From CAWAND01 sp963807065 (lineage in GTDB: Bacteria; Chloroflexota; Anaerolineae; Anaerolineales; E44-bin32): 64,000 nucleotides of DNA. The DNA is taken from assembly GCA_963807065.1 (NCBI GenBank), contig CAWDZQ010000004.1, positions 1,240,001-1,304,000 on the forward strand. The letters are read 5' to 3'. This document shows, piece after piece, positions 62,185-64,000 of the stretch (within the stretch, counting starts at the first letter, position 1; each line of letters starts with the position of its first letter). The translations under genes and the position numbers were made by a program. The notes below the pieces were generated by a model. That model ran no database searches and was not told where the DNA came from. It was given only the letters and a program-made list of their open reading frames with translations.

Positions 62185-62595
62185 ATGAATCACCAGCATG
62201 AACGCCGCGTGATCCAGGCGGACGGTGCGGCCGCCCCTATTGGCCCCTATTCGCAGGCCATAGGATTTGGCCCATTTGTCTTCGCCTCGGGATCGGCGGG
62301 AATCGATCCTTCGTCGGGCGAGCTTGCGGCCGGCGGCATTGAAGCCGAAACTCGACAGGCCCTTCAAAACCTCAAACACATCCTGGAAGCCGGCGGATCG
62401 ACCCTGGATCAGGTGGTCAAGACCACGGTGTTCATGGTGGATCTAGGGGAATTTCCCAAGATGAACGGCGTCTACGGAGAATTCTTTGCTGCGATGCCCC
62501 CGGCGCGGTCAACGGTTGAGGTTGCCGCCCTCCCCAAGGGCGCGCGAGTAGAAATTGATGCCATTGCCACCCTGGCCGACCGAGCAATAAGCTGA
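62185..62595 (+). CDS. ridA: RidA family protein (enamine/imine deaminase)
   Basis: 136 aa from the ATG at 62185 (AGGAGG 8 nt upstream). The pattern is clear: GPYSQAIGFGPFVFASGSAGIDP, QALQNLKHILEAGGSTLDQVVKTTVFM, MPPARSTVEVAALPKGARVEIDAIA, with the catalytic Arg in PARSTVEV and Glu near EIDAIA. RidA hydrolyses reactive 2-aminoacrylate-type enamines made by PLP enzymes. TAGAAT lies upstream, after the leuS hairpin, as a probable -10. Confidence 0.95.
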   Translation: MNHQHERRVIQADGAAAPIGPYSQAIGFGPFVFASGSAGIDPSSGELAAGGIEAETRQALQNLKHILEAGGSTLDQVVKTTVFMVDLGEFPKMNGVYGEFFAAMPPARSTVEVAALPKGARVEIDAIATLADRAIS

Positions 62596-62646
62596 GGTCA
62601 AGCGCGTTCGCATGGCAGGCGAATGCGGGGGAAGGCAGGATGGGAC

Positions 62647-63330
62647 ATGGGTGGTGAACTCGTCTTGGTGGTTGATGATGAGGCCAACATTCGTGATCTG
62701 TGCCGCATGTACTTCGAGCGAGACGGGTTTCGTGTCCAAACTGCGGACACTGGGCCCGCTGCGCTCGAGCGAGTTGCTGCCGACTCGCCCAGTCTGGTCG
62801 TCCTCGATTTGATGCTGCCCGACCTCGACGGCTATGAGGTCTGCCGCCGACTTCGGGCAGACTCGGATGTCCCGATCATCATGCTTACGGCCCGCGGCGA
62901 CGACGTTGACAAGATTGTCGGTCTCGAGCTCGGGGCGGACGATTACCTGACCAAGCCCTTCAATCCCAGAGAGCTCGTTGCCCGAGCCAAAGCCATCCTG
63001 CGCCGGGCCCGCCCGGTACCGCCCAATTCGGCGGCGCCCATTTCGGTCGGCGACTTGCACATCGACTCGGATCGACATGAGGTCACTGTCGCCGGACATT
63101 CGATCGAGCTGCGGGCCAAGGAGTTCGACCTGCTCCGGGTGTTGGCTTCCCATCAAGGGTTTGTCTTCACGCGTGAAAAACTCCTGGATCAGGTCTGGGG
63201 GTATGACTTCTATGGCCAAACCCGCACGGTGGACGTTCACGTCGCCCAATTGCGTAAGCATCTCGCCCATTCTCAGGTGGTCCGGATCGAAACTATCACC
63301 GGCGTGGGGTACAAACTGGTGGCCGATTGA
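62647..63330 (+). CDS. OmpR/PhoB-type response regulator
   Basis: 227 aa from the ATG at 62647; an ATG at 62623 would add 8 residues. The receiver has VVDDEANI (acid pocket), LVVLDLMLPDLDG (phosphorylated Asp), IIMLTARGDD (Thr) and DYLTKPFNPRELVARAKAIL (Lys). The C-terminal winged helix shows ELRAKEFDLLRVLASHQGFV and RTVDVHVAQLRKHL ... TITGVGYKLV. The stop overlaps the histidine kinase start as TGATG. Confidence 0.95.
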   Translation: MGGELVLVVDDEANIRDLCRMYFERDGFRVQTADTGPAALERVAADSPSLVVLDLMLPDLDGYEVCRRLRADSDVPIIMLTARGDDVDKIVGLELGADDYLTKPFNPRELVARAKAILRRARPVPPNSAAPISVGDLHIDSDRHEVTVAGHSIELRAKEFDLLRVLASHQGFVFTREKLLDQVWGYDFYGQTRTVDVHVAQLRKHLAHSQVVRIETITGVGYKLVAD

Positions 63331-64000
63331 TGCTGGTCTCACTGCGAGCCCGACTTCTCCTCAGCTATCTCCTGGTCGCCGGGCTGGTGCTGGCATTGGT
63401 CGGGGTCAGCTTCTTCACCTTCCTGGTGAACAATCCCTTTGGGGACGGGCTTGTTTACCAACGACTGGAGACTATCGCCACGACCATCACGCTGCGCGAG
63501 AGCGGGGCCGCCCCTGCCAGCCAGCTGCGAACGTTGAGCCGCCTGCTCTTACTCCTGGGTGGTCGTCTTCAGGCCCGGGCTCTGGTGCTCTCGAGCGGGG
63601 GCGAGGTTATCCTCGACACCAATCCCCAAGCCTCCCTTCCCACGCCGGAGGACCTGCTCGGGCTGGGCAGCCGGACGGATGCAGCAGAAGGGCGATATGA
63701 AGAAGTCTCCGGCCGCGTCTGGCTGTATGTTGTCCAGCCGTTGGACGCGCGCCGCAATTTGGTGGTTTCGGCGCCTCGCCTGAGCCTGCGGACGGCGCCT
63801 TATGCCCTGGCGCTGGAGGGATTGCCTGGCCCGATTTTGGCTGCCGCTGGGCTGGCCTTGGTGGTCTCCTTGGTTCTGGCGTGGCTCTTGGCCCGCTGGA
63901 TATCAGCCCCCTTGAGGCGCATGTCTCGAGCGGCCCGCCAAGTGGCCGGTGGCGATTATCAGGTGAGAATTGTGCCCTCCGGGCCGCAGGAGGCTCAGGA
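63330..64000 (+). CDS. Sensor histidine kinase, N-terminal part (cut by window end)
   Basis: It starts MLVSLRARLLLSYLLVAGLV (first membrane segment), then an extracellular sensor of about 120 residues, a second segment (GPILAAAGLALVVSLVLAWLLA) and a HAMP domain ISAPLRRMSRAARQVAGGDY. The dimerisation and ATPase domains lie beyond the window. It overlaps the response regulator by 1 nt, so they form a two-component pair; the signal is unknown. Confidence 0.92.
   Translation, partial: MLVSLRARLLLSYLLVAGLVLALVGVSFFTFLVNNPFGDGLVYQRLETIATTITLRESGAAPASQLRTLSRLLLLLGGRLQARALVLSSGGEVILDTNPQASLPTPEDLLGLGSRTDAAEGRYEEVSGRVWLYVVQPLDARRNLVVSAPRLSLRTAPYALALEGLPGPILAAAGLALVVSLVLAWLLARWISAPLRRMSRAARQVAGGDYQVRIVPSGPQEAQ

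Overview
The window is about 64 kb of high-GC bacterial DNA, densely coded on both strands. It most resembles a Chloroflexota (Anaerolineae-like) genome. The reasons are Thr-Pro-rich lipoproteins and PBP tails, small exported proteins with a 'GQ...GLGYW' core ending in YLPLIMK, a c-di-AMP receptor of the DarA/PstA family, and an EF-G2-type factor. The lineage is inferred from style only, since no rRNA is present. Several frame lesions (leuS, a glycosyltransferase, an IS transposase, a repeat protein, a MerR/TipAS regulator) mean that some real decay or assembly error must be allowed for.

Layout. 1-12.8 kb: a partial epimerase, an HEWTH-motif protein, an M20 peptidase, a lipoprotein, a degenerate DNA-methylase-like protein, a class A PBP, a MaoC-like protein and a six-hairpin glycosidase. 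Several starts lie only 6-8 nt after a -10 box, which suggests leaderless mRNAs. 12.8-15.2 kb: a CPA1 cation/proton antiporter whose C-terminus looks like a DarA (c-di-AMP receptor) domain, followed at once by a stand-alone DarA. 15.2-17.8 kb (minus strand): four translationally coupled genes headed by a membrane thioredoxin-like protein with in-frame UGA in a U-M-G-C motif and a bacterial SECIS-like hairpin, a strong selenoprotein candidate. 17.8-24 kb: EF-G2, a DUF6504-like protein, PAP2, MFS and M24 genes.

24-39.3 kb is the metabolic centrepiece. A coxG-coxD-coxE-coxF-like maturation set is followed by a CoA transferase (opposite strand) and then a tight operon: FAD subunit, 2Fe-2S subunit, amidase, FdrA, YlbE (DUF1116), cyclase-family hydrolase, molybdopterin subunit and DUF2877 (YlbF). 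FdrA/YlbE/YlbF are the three subunits reported for E. coli oxamate carbamoyltransferase (AllFGH). With a molybdenum hydroxylase, an amidase and a cyclase this looks like an undescribed pathway for an N-heterocycle or ureide, probably not CO oxidation.

39.3-58.7 kb is an accessory region. It holds a TfoX-like protein, a HEAT-repeat protein, a stop-interrupted MerR/TipAS regulator, a DNA glycosylase, an F420/NADP reductase-like protein, a decayed IS481-like element, a surface protein with 34-aa repeats, two copies (one partly dead) of an exported-protein module, two methyltransferases, a DUF3048 lipoprotein and damaged glycosyltransferases. 58.9-64 kb returns to core functions: two tRNA-Ala genes, a leucine T-box, a 52-aa ORF, leuS, ridA and an OmpR/HK two-component pair cut by the window end.

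A palindrome TTGTGA-N6-TCACAA (Rex/CRP-like) recurs at least five times, mostly between genes.
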